Of a stretch of 17,980 nucleotides of DNA, positions 7,601 to 15,053 are shown piece by piece. Positions within the stretch are counted from its first letter, which is position 1. The number at the start of each line of letters is the position of its first letter. Both the position numbers and the translations under genes were made by a program. Under the pieces are notes generated by a model, which was not told the DNA's origin, searched no databases, and saw only the letters and a list, made by a program, of their open reading frames with translations. Source of the stretch: JAABYT01 sp041581935 (lineage in GTDB: Bacteria; Pseudomonadota; Gammaproteobacteria; HK1); assembly GCA_041581935.1 (NCBI GenBank), contig JBFICP010000039.1, forward strand, positions 1 through 17,980, read 5' to 3'.

Positions 7601-7797
7601 GTACCGATTTCCATTGCCTTGAGTCGTGCGATCATCGCTTCGACGCGTGACCGGGCGAGCTCGGATTTCTCGATGAGACTGGCACGTTCTGCAACCAGAG
7701 TCGACTGCTGATCGCGCAACGCACGGTTTTCGTCGCTGAGCTGCTCGCAGGTCTGGATGAGGTCCTCGACCTGGGCTTCCAATTCCTGAAGATCCAT
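7597..7797 (-). CDS. Small coiled-coil protein, TIGR02449 family (ZapB-like)
   Basis: This 66-residue, almost wholly helical protein has heptad patterning throughout (LEAQVEDLIQTCEQLSDENR, then ERASLIEKSELARSRVEAMI). It matches the short coiled-coil family that sits directly upstream of zapA in Pseudomonas and relatives. A role in division alongside ZapA is inferred from location and ZapB-like form; I know of no direct proof. The start is uncertain: ATG at 7797 gives the usual family length, while ATG at 7833 adds MERNHNSLSFDR. Neither has a clear Shine-Dalgarno sequence. The gene overlaps zapA by 4 bp. Confidence 0.82.
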   Translation of the reverse strand: MDLQELEAQVEDLIQTCEQLSDENRALRDQQSTLVAERASLIEKSELARSRVEAMIARLKAMEIGT

Positions 7798-7888
7798 CCG
7801 GTCGAAGCTCAAGGAGTTGTGGTTTCGTTCCATTGGAGTCAACTGGTTGCGGCGAGCAGTTGGCTTAAATTCTAGCTCAAGTCTCACC

Positions 7889-7917
7889 AATATAGGGTGC
7901 GAAATCTGACCGGTCAA
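7889..7917 (-). promoter_or_regulatory. Sigma70-type promoter for the zapB-like-zapA-ssrS-fau transcript
   Basis: On the minus strand TTGACC (7912-7917) and TATATT (7889-7894) are 17 bp apart, each matching five of six consensus bases. Transcription would start near 7882, giving a leader of about 85 nt to the ATG at 7797. It is the best promoter match I found in the window, correctly placed ahead of the first minus-strand gene. The remaining spacer (7918-8069) toward ygfB shows only a weak plus-strand TAGCAT near 7969. Confidence 0.65.
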
Positions 7918-8069
7918 CGATCCCGCTTCAGGCGCTTGGCGCCCTGTTCCTAGGACCAGACCGACGGTGTTAGCATACGCGTTGCCGGGCACATTCCACG
8001 GTTCGGTCGCTGGCGATGCCGGGGGGGATCGCCCGGAATGCTGTGAAAAAGCACCTGAGAGTGAGTGCA

Positions 8070-8627
8070 ATGGCTACATCCTACACCCTTTGTTCGCGCG
8101 CACTTGCGCGTGCACGAGCAGAATTGGGCGCTGCCGAATGCCACGGATTGCTCTGCGGGCTGCTTTGCGGCGTCGACGAGCGGGCCCCGCAGCGCTGGCT
8201 CGAGGAAGTGCTCGGTCCCGAAGGGCGAGTTCGTAAAGCCAGGGATGAATGCCGCAGCGAGCTGCTGCGCATGCTCACCGAGACGGTACGCACGCTCTGT
8301 TCCGGGCAGTGTAATTTCGTTCCCCTGCTTCCCGGTGACGATACCGGGCTCGGCGTGCGCAGCGAGGCGCTGGCCGATTGGTGCAGCGGATTCCTGTACG
8401 GCATAGGCAGCGCCGGTGATGTCCAGGCGCGCCTTTCCAAGGATGCCCAGGAGGTGCTCTCGGATTTTTCCGAGGTCACGCGCCTGACGAGCGATGCGGA
8501 GGAGTCGGAGGCATCGGAGGCCGACTACAGCGAGATCGTGGAGTACATGCGGGTCGGTGTCATGCTCATCTTCGAAGAGCTGCGGGGTGGACCGCAGCCC
8601 GGCGACAGCGTCCATCGGCTGCACTGA
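8070..8627 (+). CDS. ygfB: UPF0149 family protein YgfB
   Basis: This 185-residue protein has the UPF0149/YgfB fold signature AECHGLLCGLLCG at 22-34, a conserved LADWCSGFLYGIG segment and a C-terminal YMRVGVMLIFEEL helix. It is helical and probably cytosolic. In Pseudomonas aeruginosa YgfB has been linked to regulation of the AmpDh3 amidase and beta-lactam tolerance through the AlpA pathway; whether that holds here is unknown. I take ATG at 8070 because GAGAGTGAG precedes it and the protein then has family length; an upstream ATG at 8016 lacks a site. It is the first gene of ygfB-pepP-ubiH-ubiI, the same order as in E. coli. Confidence 0.9.
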   Translation: MATSYTLCSRALARARAELGAAECHGLLCGLLCGVDERAPQRWLEEVLGPEGRVRKARDECRSELLRMLTETVRTLCSGQCNFVPLLPGDDTGLGVRSEALADWCSGFLYGIGSAGDVQARLSKDAQEVLSDFSEVTRLTSDAEESEASEADYSEIVEYMRVGVMLIFEELRGGPQPGDSVHRLH

Positions 8628-8653
8628 ATTCGGCCCCGGGGATCCCTCCAGCA

Positions 8654-9964
8654 TTGGACAAGAAAGAGTTTGCCCGACGCCGGCGCTCGATCATGGACGA
8701 GATGGGGGAGGGGAGCATCGCTATCCTGCCGGCTGCGCCCGTGCGGATGCGCAACCGTGACGTCGAATACCCCTATCGCCAGGACAGTGACTTTTTTTAC
8801 GTTACCGGATTCGATGAGCCCGATGCCGTGGCGGTGCTGGTGCCCAAGCGCAAGCGCGGCGAGTATATTTTGTTCTGTCGTGAGCGCGATCCGGACATGG
8901 AGCTGTGGAACGGTGCGCGCAGCGGTCTCGAGGGTGCTTGTGCCGACTATGGCGCCGACGATGCATTCCCGATAGGCGATATCGACGACATCCTCCCCGG
9001 GTTGCTCGAGAACCAGTCCCGTGTTTACTACGCGATGGGCTACTACTCCGAATTCGACCAGCGCATGATCGGATGGGTCAACCGCGTAAGGACGCGCTCC
9101 AAAGTCGGTGTGAGCTCGCCAGCGGAATTCGTCGCGCTCGATAACATGCTGCATGAAATGCGCCTGTTCAAGAGCAAGGCCGAGCTGCGAGCGATGGCGC
9201 GCGCGATGGAGATCAGCACCGATGCACACGTGCGCGCCATGAGCATATGCCGTCCCGGTATGACCGAATACGAGATCGAGGCGGAGCTCAACTACGAATT
9301 CCTGCGCGCAGGCAGCCGCCGTCCCGCCTACCCGTCCATCGTCGCGGGCGGCGCCAACGCCTGCGTGCTGCACTACATCGAAAACCGCGATACCTTGCGC
9401 GATGGTGATCTTCTGCTCATCGATGCGGGTGCCGAGTACGACTACTACGCGTCCGACATTACGCGGACCTTTCCCGTCAATGGGAAATTTTCCAAGCCTC
9501 AAAGGGCGATCTACGACATCGTGCTGGAAGCCCAGGAAGCCGCCATCGAGCAGGTGCAACCCGGAAACCACTGGAACGCGCCTCATGAGGCGGCTGTCGA
9601 GGTTTTGACCGAAGGGCTGGTGGCGCTCGGGCTCATAAAGGGTCGCGCCGCCACCATAATCAAGAAGGGGCGCTACCGGAAGTTTTACGTCCATCGAACC
9701 GGTCACTGGCTGGGAATGGATGTGCACGATGTCGGCGACTACAAAATTGGCGGCGAGTGGCGGATCCTCGAGCCCGGCATGGTCATGACCGTAGAGCCGG
9801 GGCTGTACGTGACGGCGGGTGACAAGCAGATTTCGCGCAAGTGGTGGAACATCGGGATACGCATCGAAGACGACGTGCTGGTGACCCGTAATGGAAACAA
9901 GGTGCTGACCTCAGCGGTGCCGAAAGCGGTTGCAGACATCGAGGCGACCGTCGGGAGCGGTTGA
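8654..9964 (+). CDS. pepP: Xaa-Pro aminopeptidase (aminopeptidase P)
   Basis: The 436-residue cytosolic dimanganese enzyme releases N-terminal residues that precede proline. The 'pita-bread' metal ligands are all present: D257 (LLIDAGAEYDYYASDI), D268, H351 (RTGHWLGMDVHD), E381 (MTVEPGLYV) and E405 (GIRIEDDV). The N-terminal domain contains VEYPYRQDSDFFYVTGF, very like E. coli PepP. The start is TTG at 8654, since it gives DKKEFARRRRSIMDEM in line with the E. coli N-terminus; the next ATG (8696) would remove that helix. It lies 26 bp after ygfB. Confidence 0.96.
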   Translation: MDKKEFARRRRSIMDEMGEGSIAILPAAPVRMRNRDVEYPYRQDSDFFYVTGFDEPDAVAVLVPKRKRGEYILFCRERDPDMELWNGARSGLEGACADYGADDAFPIGDIDDILPGLLENQSRVYYAMGYYSEFDQRMIGWVNRVRTRSKVGVSSPAEFVALDNMLHEMRLFKSKAELRAMARAMEISTDAHVRAMSICRPGMTEYEIEAELNYEFLRAGSRRPAYPSIVAGGANACVLHYIENRDTLRDGDLLLIDAGAEYDYYASDITRTFPVNGKFSKPQRAIYDIVLEAQEAAIEQVQPGNHWNAPHEAAVEVLTEGLVALGLIKGRAATIIKKGRYRKFYVHRTGHWLGMDVHDVGDYKIGGEWRILEPGMVMTVEPGLYVTAGDKQISRKWWNIGIRIEDDVLVTRNGNKVLTSAVPKAVADIEATVGSG

Positions 9965-9970
9965 ATCGTC

Positions 9971-10042
9971 ATGAGCATCAGCGCCGACGACGGCGCTAAC
10001 GTGCATTTTTCGTCGGCGAGCGTCGCCGTGGGAGGCCGGTGA
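9971..10042 (+). CDS. Possible 23-codon ORF or leader in the pepP-ubiH spacer
   Basis: The 81-bp spacer between pepP and ubiH contains ATG...TGA encoding MSISADDGANVHFSSASVAV plus GGR. It starts 6 bp after the pepP stop and ends 3 bp before the ubiH ATG, in the same frame as both. GGAG at 9954-9957 is rather far upstream. Two hairpins overlap it: AGCGCCG-ACGA-CGGCGCT (9980-9997) and CGGCGA-gcg-TCGCCG (10014-10028), with TTTTT between them at 10006-10010. It may be chance, a translated leader, or a processing/attenuation site. No homology is claimed. Confidence 0.2.
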   Translation: MSISADDGANVHFSSASVAVGGR

Positions 10043-10045
10043 AAA

Positions 10046-11311
10046 ATGCAGGCTTGGGTTGCGGAAGTGTCCGAGGAGAATTGCCAGGTTGCCGTTGTCG
10101 GCGGTGGGCCGGTTGGAATGAGCCTGGCGCTCGCGCTGGGTCGAGCCGGAATCCGCGTCGCGCTCGTCGAAGCGAGCGAGGCATGCCGCCGGCCCACCGC
10201 CGGCTACGGTGCCCGTCCCATCGCGCTGTCCGAAGGCTCGCGACGTATCCTCGATGCGCTTCGTGTCTGGGACTCGATCGCGGCCAGCGTGACCCCGATA
10301 ACACGGATTCATGTCTCCGACAGTGGCCATTTCGGGTTCGCGCGTCTGCGCGCGGAGGATTGCGGCGTCGATGCGCTTGGCTATGTCATCGCCGCGGCCG
10401 AGCTCGAGCAGGCGATCGAGTCGGCGCTTCAATCCGTTGAAGCGGTACGCGTGCTGCGCCCGGCTGTTGTCGACGACGTTGAGCGCGACCACGGCCCGGT
10501 TGCGCGCTTGAGCGTCATAGCCGCTCATGACGATAGCGGAGAGGCAGGGGCATCGCGCCTGCGGGCGCCGCTCATGGTGCTTTGTGACGGCGGTCGATCG
10601 ACGTTGCGCGAGCGGCTGGGCGTACCGGTAAGCGAACGCGACTATGGCCAATGGGCCGTGACCGCGAGGGTCGAGGCGCGGTGCGCCCACGACGGCGTCG
10701 CCTATGAGCGTTTCACCAGTGACGGTCCGATGGCATTGCTGCCGATGCGCGCCGCGCAGTGCGGTCTCGTGTGGAGCGTCGGCGCCGCCGCCAGCGAGCA
10801 GCTGGTGTCGCTCGACGACGATGCGTTTCTCGCTGCGCTCACCGATCGATTCGGCACGCGTCTCGGAGGGTTTCGGTCCGCGGGTGCGCGCAGCGCCTTT
10901 CCATTGACTCTGATCACGGCGACGCGGGTGGTCGACCATCGGCTGGCGATCATCGGCAATGCCGCCCACCATCTCCACCCCGTGGCGGGGCAAGGTCTCA
11001 ACCTCGGCCTGCGCGACGCGGCAGCGCTGGCGGAGATCGTCAGCCAGTGCGTCCGCGGCGGTGGCGATCCCGGCGATGCGGCCGTGCTGGCGCGCTACGC
11101 GAAGTGGCGTCGCGGCGATCAAAAGCTCACCACCGGTGTCACCGATGCGCTGGTACGGCTGTTCTCGAACGGTTTTGCGCCCGTCGTGGCGGCCCGCGAC
11201 CTGGGGCTCCTGGCGTTCGATCTGTTGCCGCCGCTCAAACGCCGTTTCGGCAACCACGCGATGGGGCTCGCGGGGCGTCAGAGTCGGCTGACGCGCGGAC
11301 TTTCACTGTGA
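10046..11311 (+). CDS. ubiH: 2-octaprenyl-6-methoxyphenol hydroxylase (UbiH)
   Basis: The 421-residue FAD monooxygenase hydroxylates the ubiquinone ring precursor using O2 and NADPH, acting at the inner membrane/Ubi complex. The Rossmann FAD motif is VAVVGGGPVGMSLALALG (about 16-33) followed by VALVEASE. The UbiH-type GARPIALSEGSRRIL comes next, then the conserved CDGGRSTLRERLG. The second FAD motif is GNAAHHLHPVAGQGLNLGL from G304, with the GNAAH form typical of UbiH rather than GDAAH. ATG at 10046 is preceded by GGGAGG at 10-15 bases. It overlaps the following paralogue by 4 bp. Confidence 0.93.
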   Translation: MQAWVAEVSEENCQVAVVGGGPVGMSLALALGRAGIRVALVEASEACRRPTAGYGARPIALSEGSRRILDALRVWDSIAASVTPITRIHVSDSGHFGFARLRAEDCGVDALGYVIAAAELEQAIESALQSVEAVRVLRPAVVDDVERDHGPVARLSVIAAHDDSGEAGASRLRAPLMVLCDGGRSTLRERLGVPVSERDYGQWAVTARVEARCAHDGVAYERFTSDGPMALLPMRAAQCGLVWSVGAAASEQLVSLDDDAFLAALTDRFGTRLGGFRSAGARSAFPLTLITATRVVDHRLAIIGNAAHHLHPVAGQGLNLGLRDAAALAEIVSQCVRGGGDPGDAAVLARYAKWRRGDQKLTTGVTDALVRLFSNGFAPVVAARDLGLLAFDLLPPLKRRFGNHAMGLAGRQSRLTRGLSL

Positions 11312-12516
11312 GCTACGATGTGGCGATTGCCGGAGGCGGCATGGTCGGCGCGACGTTGGCGTGCGCGCTCGCCAAGGCGGGCCTGCGGGTGGCGGTCATC
11401 GAGGCGAGCGATCCGTCCCCCCCCACCGGTGACGCGTGGGAGCTGCGGGTCAGCGCCATTACACGTGCATCCGAGTCAATCCTGCGCGCCATCGACGTGT
11501 GGGATGCACTGCCGCTCGAGCGTGCCGGGGTGTTTCGAGAGATGCACGTCTGGGATTCGACCGGCAGCGGCAGCGTGCACTTTGACAGCGCGGAAATCGG
11601 CGCCGACGCGCTTGGACACATCGTGGAGAACGGTGCCATCCAGCGTGCGTTGGATGCGCGCATGGGTAGGCTCGACACCCTCGAGCTGTTTCGCCCCGAG
11701 GCGGTGGAGGATCTCGTGCTCGAGGCCGATCGGGTCACGTTGCGCCTCGCCGACACACGGCTGCACGCGAAGCTCGTGGTGGCTGCCGACGGCAGCCGCT
11801 CCCAAGTGCGGGCGCTCGCCGGTATCGAGTGCGATGCGGGCGATTACGGGCAACGTGCGGTGGTGGCGACGGTTCGCACCGAGCGCTGGCACCAGGAGAC
11901 CGCCTGGCAGCGTTTTCTGCCCGACGGTCCGCTGGCCTTTCTGCCCTTGCCGGGACAATTCTGTTCCATCGTTTGGTCGACCCTGCCCGGGCACGCGCAA
12001 TCGCTGCTCGAGCAATCCGATGAAGAATTCGCCGCCGCGCTCGAAGAGGCGTTCGAATCGCGTCTCGGACGACTCGAGACGGTGGGCGCGCGCGCGGCGT
12101 TTCCGCTGCACCATCTGCATGCCCGTCGCTACGTTGCCAATCGCATCGCCCTGGTGGGCGATGCGGCGCACACGGTGCATCCGCTGGCCGGTCAGGGCGC
12201 CAATCTCGGGCTGCAGGATGCGGCCGCACTCGCAGAGGTCCTCTACGCGAGCTGGTGGCGGGGCCGTGACCTCGGGCGCTATGCCAACCTTCGCCGTTAC
12301 GAGCGTTGGCGAAAGGGTCGTAACCGGCTCATGCAACAAGGGTTGAGTGGCTTTCAGTGGCTTTTCGGCAGCCGCCTCGAGCCGATGCGCCTGGCGCGCA
12401 ATCTAGGGCTCTCCGCGGTCGACCGATGGCCGTCGATGAAGCGCCTGTTCATGCGCTACGCGTCCGGGAGTGGCGGCGACCGGCCGAGAATGGCGCGCAC
12501 CGCCCGATGGCCATGA
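11308..12516 (+). CDS. ubiI: UbiH/UbiF/VisC/COQ6-family FAD monooxygenase, probably UbiI
   Basis: This 402-residue paralogue of the upstream gene starts at GTG 11308, overlapping the ubiH stop (GTGA), so the pair is translationally coupled. Its N-terminal FAD motif is VAIAGGGMVGATLACALAKA and its second is GDAAHTVHPLAGQGANLGLQ from G284. RVSAITRASE and AADGSRSQVRALAGI are family features. In E. coli the gene in this place is ubiI (visC), the C5-hydroxylase of ubiquinone synthesis. The assignment to UbiI rather than UbiF or UbiM rests mostly on this synteny. The frame is open upstream to 10759, but that is only a shadow of ubiH. The final 30 residues are basic and less conserved. Confidence 0.85.
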   Translation: MSYDVAIAGGGMVGATLACALAKAGLRVAVIEASDPSPPTGDAWELRVSAITRASESILRAIDVWDALPLERAGVFREMHVWDSTGSGSVHFDSAEIGADALGHIVENGAIQRALDARMGRLDTLELFRPEAVEDLVLEADRVTLRLADTRLHAKLVVAADGSRSQVRALAGIECDAGDYGQRAVVATVRTERWHQETAWQRFLPDGPLAFLPLPGQFCSIVWSTLPGHAQSLLEQSDEEFAAALEEAFESRLGRLETVGARAAFPLHHLHARRYVANRIALVGDAAHTVHPLAGQGANLGLQDAAALAEVLYASWWRGRDLGRYANLRRYERWRKGRNRLMQQGLSGFQWLFGSRLEPMRLARNLGLSAVDRWPSMKRLFMRYASGSGGDRPRMARTARWP

Positions 12517-12737
12517 GTTTTTCGCGCGATACCGCTATGAGCGCGCGCACCCGGCAAAGTAGAATGCGTGCCGGACAGGCGGGGGAAGATGCGCGCGAAA
12601 CTCGGATTTGCCCGGCGCTCGTTGTCGATGACCCCTTCCCAGGCTCCGCCCACTCGCGACGCATGGGCGGGAACTCGATCTAATTCGCACGTGCATCACG
12701 CTTGCGCGTAGCCAGTGACAATGAGGACAGGCAAACA
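12517..12737 (+). promoter_or_regulatory. ubiI-purC spacer: hairpin and weak promoter candidate
   Basis: The 221-bp spacer has no supported gene. A perfect 7-bp inverted repeat, CCGCCCA and TGGGCGG, lies at 12646-12652 and 12664-12670 with an 11-base loop and no T tract. TAGAAT at 12558-12563 resembles a -10 box but has no good -35. I do not see a PurR-type operator. AGG at 12729-12731 serves as a modest ribosome site for purC. Confidence 0.25.
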
Positions 12738-13631
12738 ATGGCGGTAGTAGTCGAACCCGTATTCCAAAGCAATCTCCGGTCCCTCGAATTGATCAACCGC
12801 GGCAAGGTCCGTGACATATACGCGGTTGACGCTGAGCACATGTTGATCGTGGCCTCCGATCGATTGTCCGCTTTCGATGTCGTGCTTCCGGACCCCATTC
12901 CGGGCAAGGGTGCGGTGCTTACGGAGCTGTCGAATTTCTGGTTCGCGCGTACCGCGAAGCTGATCGCCAATCACCTGTCGACGCTGCGCCTCGAGGACGT
13001 GCTCACCGATGCCGCCGAGCGTGCCCGGGTAGCGGCCCAGGCGGTCGTGGTCAAACGGCTCGAGCCGCTGCCGGTGGAGGCCATCGTGCGCGGCTATCTG
13101 ATCGGATCGGGATGGAAGGACTACCAGGCCACCGGGCACGTGAGCGGGGTACGCCTGCCCGAGGGCCTTCAGCAGGCCGAGCGGCTGCCGAGCACCATAT
13201 TCACGCCGTCCACCAAGGCCGACGTGGGTGATCACGACGAGAACATCAGCTTCGACGACATGGCCGAGCGGGTCGGTGGCGCTATCGCCGCCCGTGTGCG
13301 CGACGTGAGCGTGGCGCTCTACGAGGAAGCCGTCACATATGCCGCCGCCCGCGGCATCATCATCGCCGATACCAAGTTCGAGTTCGGTCTGGACGCGGAG
13401 GGTGAGGTCGTGCTCATCGACGAGGTGCTGACACCGGACTCTTCGCGCTTCTGGCCCGCTGATCAATACCGGGCGGGGACCAGCCCTCCGAGCTTCGACA
13501 AGCAGTACGTGCGCGACTATCTCGAGTCCACCGGTTGGAACAAGAAACCGCCCGCACCGTCGCTACCGGCGGAGGTCATCGAACGAACGTCGAAGAAGTA
13601 TCGCGAAGCGCGGGATCGGCTGATCGCCTGA
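12738..13631 (+). CDS. purC: Phosphoribosylaminoimidazole-succinocarboxamide (SAICAR) synthase
   Basis: The 297-residue cytosolic enzyme joins CAIR and aspartate with ATP in purine synthesis. Motifs include RGKVRDIYAV at 21-30, ASDRLSAFDVVLPDPIPGKG at 39-58, RGYLIGSGWKDY at 118-129, FTPSTKADVGDHDENIS in the middle, DTKFEFG at 211-217 and IDEVLTPDSSRFW at 227-239. This is the longer PurC form of about 300 residues, not the ~237-residue E. coli type. ATG at 12738 is chosen over the in-frame TTG at 12702 because it fits the family N-terminus. It stands apart from ubiI by 221 bp, so it probably has its own promoter. It is convergent with the HtrA-like gene. Confidence 0.96.
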   Translation: MAVVVEPVFQSNLRSLELINRGKVRDIYAVDAEHMLIVASDRLSAFDVVLPDPIPGKGAVLTELSNFWFARTAKLIANHLSTLRLEDVLTDAAERARVAAQAVVVKRLEPLPVEAIVRGYLIGSGWKDYQATGHVSGVRLPEGLQQAERLPSTIFTPSTKADVGDHDENISFDDMAERVGGAIAARVRDVSVALYEEAVTYAAARGIIIADTKFEFGLDAEGEVVLIDEVLTPDSSRFWPADQYRAGTSPPSFDKQYVRDYLESTGWNKKPPAPSLPAEVIERTSKKYREARDRLIA

Positions 13632-13632
13632 C

Positions 13633-13660
13633 ACGGTCGTGCGAATCCATTCATGACCGT
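13633..13660. terminator. Weak inverted repeat between convergent purC and HtrA-like genes
   Basis: ACGGTC (13633-13638) and GACCGT (13655-13660) pair perfectly across a 16-base loop just after the purC stop. There is no T tract on either strand, so a role as terminator is only a suggestion from the convergent position. Confidence 0.2.
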
Positions 13661-13689
13661 CGGTTGCGCCGAGCGCGGCGAAGCCAGAC

Positions 13690-14727
13690 CTACTGGAGCC
13701 GCAGCCATTGATAGCGGTCGCCGGCTGTGACGTTCAGCTCGTGCATGCGCGCGCCCTTGAGAAGGGTGAGCGGTATGGTGTCGCCGGGTGCGCCGACAGC
13801 CCATAGCTTGCGGTAGAAATCGGCCATCGAAGCCACGGGCTGGCCGGCGACGCCGAGAATGATGTCGCCGCGTTGCATGCCGGCCGCGGCGGCGGGTCCC
13901 TCTGCCGCCAGTCGTTGCACCGTGAGCAGCCCCTCGATCTCGCTCAGGTAGATGCCGAGCCACGGGCGGGTCGCCAACGAACGGCCGGCCGTCAGCAGGT
14001 CCGCGAGCACGTCGTTGAGCCGGTCCACGGGGACGAACATGTTCCCGGGAAGTGTCTGCTGGCCGTCGTAGGCGTCGGCAACCACCAGCGAACCGATTCC
14101 GACCAGCTCACCGTCCGCGTTCACGAGCGCGGCACCTCCGAACATGGGGTAGGGCGGCGAGGTGAAGATGGCGTCTTCGAGGAGATACTCCCAGTAGCCG
14201 GCGAAGTCCCGGCGCGAGACGAGCACCGCAGCGCGCGCGGCCAGCGGGCCGCCGAAGCCCGACACCAGCAGCTGATCGCCCCGGACGAGGCCCTCGGAGG
14301 TGCCGAGGCGCATCGGGGTGACGCCGATGGGTTCGCTGGCGCGCAACAGCCCGAATCCGGACTCGTGGTCGTAGGCGAGGATCTCGGCTGCGACGACCCG
14401 GCCCTCGGTGACCACGATTTCCACGTGGCTCGCCTCCATTATCAGATAACCGATGGTGACGACGAGTCCGTTGGCATCGATCACCACGCCGGAGCCCGTG
14501 CGTCGCGTACCCAGAGCCTCGGCGGTGCGCGCATCGTCCGGCACCACCGCGCGAACGCCGACGACGGCCGCGAGCAGCCGGTCGGCGCTCGCTGCGGGCG
14601 GCGGGTGTTGCTCGCCAGTAGTCACCGCGGGTGAGAGCGCCAGAACGGTCAAAATCCACGTGTAATAAGCGCGGGTGGTCTTGCCTCGTGGGTTCGTCGA
14701 ATCGCGCTCGGGCATGGTGGCGGGCAA
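13690..14727 (-). CDS. HtrA/DegS-like S1C-fold protein with PDZ domain, catalytic triad lost
   Basis: This 345-residue protein has an N-terminal hydrophobic stretch (AYYTWILTVLALSPAV, about 20-35) after basic residues, likely a signal peptide or anchor directing it to the periplasm. The trypsin-like domain is recognisable from GSGVVIDANGLVVT, the region around 120-130, and GGAALVNADGELVGIGSL; a PDZ domain occupies about 255-335 (WLGIYL, AAAAGMQRGDIILGVAGQPV). The three catalytic positions are altered. TNxHV is TIGYLI (His to Tyr94), the aspartate segment is ESGFGLLRA (Asp to Gly), and GNSGG is PMFGG (Ser to Phe196). It is therefore probably not a protease. TTG at 14727 has GAGGGA nine bases upstream; ATG at 14715 is the alternative. 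Confidence 0.82.
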   Translation of the reverse strand: MPATMPERDSTNPRGKTTRAYYTWILTVLALSPAVTTGEQHPPPAASADRLLAAVVGVRAVVPDDARTAEALGTRRTGSGVVIDANGLVVTIGYLIMEASHVEIVVTEGRVVAAEILAYDHESGFGLLRASEPIGVTPMRLGTSEGLVRGDQLLVSGFGGPLAARAAVLVSRRDFAGYWEYLLEDAIFTSPPYPMFGGAALVNADGELVGIGSLVVADAYDGQQTLPGNMFVPVDRLNDVLADLLTAGRSLATRPWLGIYLSEIEGLLTVQRLAAEGPAAAAGMQRGDIILGVAGQPVASMADFYRKLWAVGAPGDTIPLTLLKGARMHELNVTAGDRYQWLRLQ

Positions 14728-15053
14728 TTTTAGCGTTCCCTCGAGGTTAGAAATTCACCGCCGGCGGGGAGTTCCCGAGCGGCCGAAATCGGCTTGGCGG
14801 GCGGCCGAATTGGCTCCCTCGAGGGCTTTCGAAGACTACCTTGTTTGTTCCTAGACGGTCTCTGACCATTGTGGTAGAAACGTCGGGTCTGCCCAAGACA
14901 CTATTCGATAAATCCGGCTTCGACAGGCGTCGACAATCGCCCGGTCGAGAGACCGGCCACAGGCAGAATTCGAACCGCAGAACGCTGAACGGCTCGTTTG
15001 CAGACACAGGGACGGGTCGCTTGACGGGCACGACATGCGCCCAGGGGGGAACT
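14728..15053. other. Repeat-bearing intergenic region between HtrA-like and ParA-like genes
   Basis: No gene is supported in these 326 bp, although the ParA frame stays open back to 14841. The region contains TTCCCTCGAGG at 14736-14746 and TCCCTCGAGGG at 14815-14825. Between them are two imperfect direct copies, GCGGCCGAAATCGGCT (14779-14794) and GCGGCCGAATTGGCT (14801-14815), 22 bp apart. Nearer the ParA gene, CCGGTC-gaga-GACCGG (14941-14956) can form a six-pair hairpin with a GNRA loop. No convincing sigma70 promoter was found in either direction. Confidence 0.5.
14779..14815. repeat. Two dyad-symmetric direct repeats, 22-bp period
   Basis: The first copy contains the perfect dyad GCCGA-aa-TCGGC (14782-14793); the second reads GCCGAATTGGC and is nearly symmetric. 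A 22-bp spacing places both on roughly the same helix face, as expected for paired sites of a dimeric DNA-binding protein. The binding role is inference. Confidence 0.4.

Noticed and set aside
8525..9727. 400-codon open frame on the minus strand over pepP
   Set aside because: It is antisense to a gene with all catalytic residues, has no recognisable domain, and arises from GC-rich codon bias.
9911..11257. 448-codon open frame on the minus strand over ubiH
   Set aside because: The sense strand encodes a complete UbiH; the antisense product is low-complexity and shows no family motif.
10759..11307. N-terminal extension of the ubiI frame through ubiH
   Set aside because: It overlaps ubiH out of frame and is arginine-rich shadow sequence; GTG at 11308 gives a normal protein.
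12357..12683. Possible small genes in the ubiI-purC spacer on both strands
   Set aside because: No ribosome sites, no recognisable sequence, and heavy overlap with ubiI.
14779..14815. parS-like centromere next to the ParA gene
   Set aside because: The repeats do not match the chromosomal parS consensus and there is no parB, so I report them only as dyad repeats.
14841..15053. 71-codon N-terminal extension of the ParA frame
   Set aside because: ParA proteins begin just before the Walker A motif; the extension looks like non-coding sequence and GTG at 15054 has a ribosome site.
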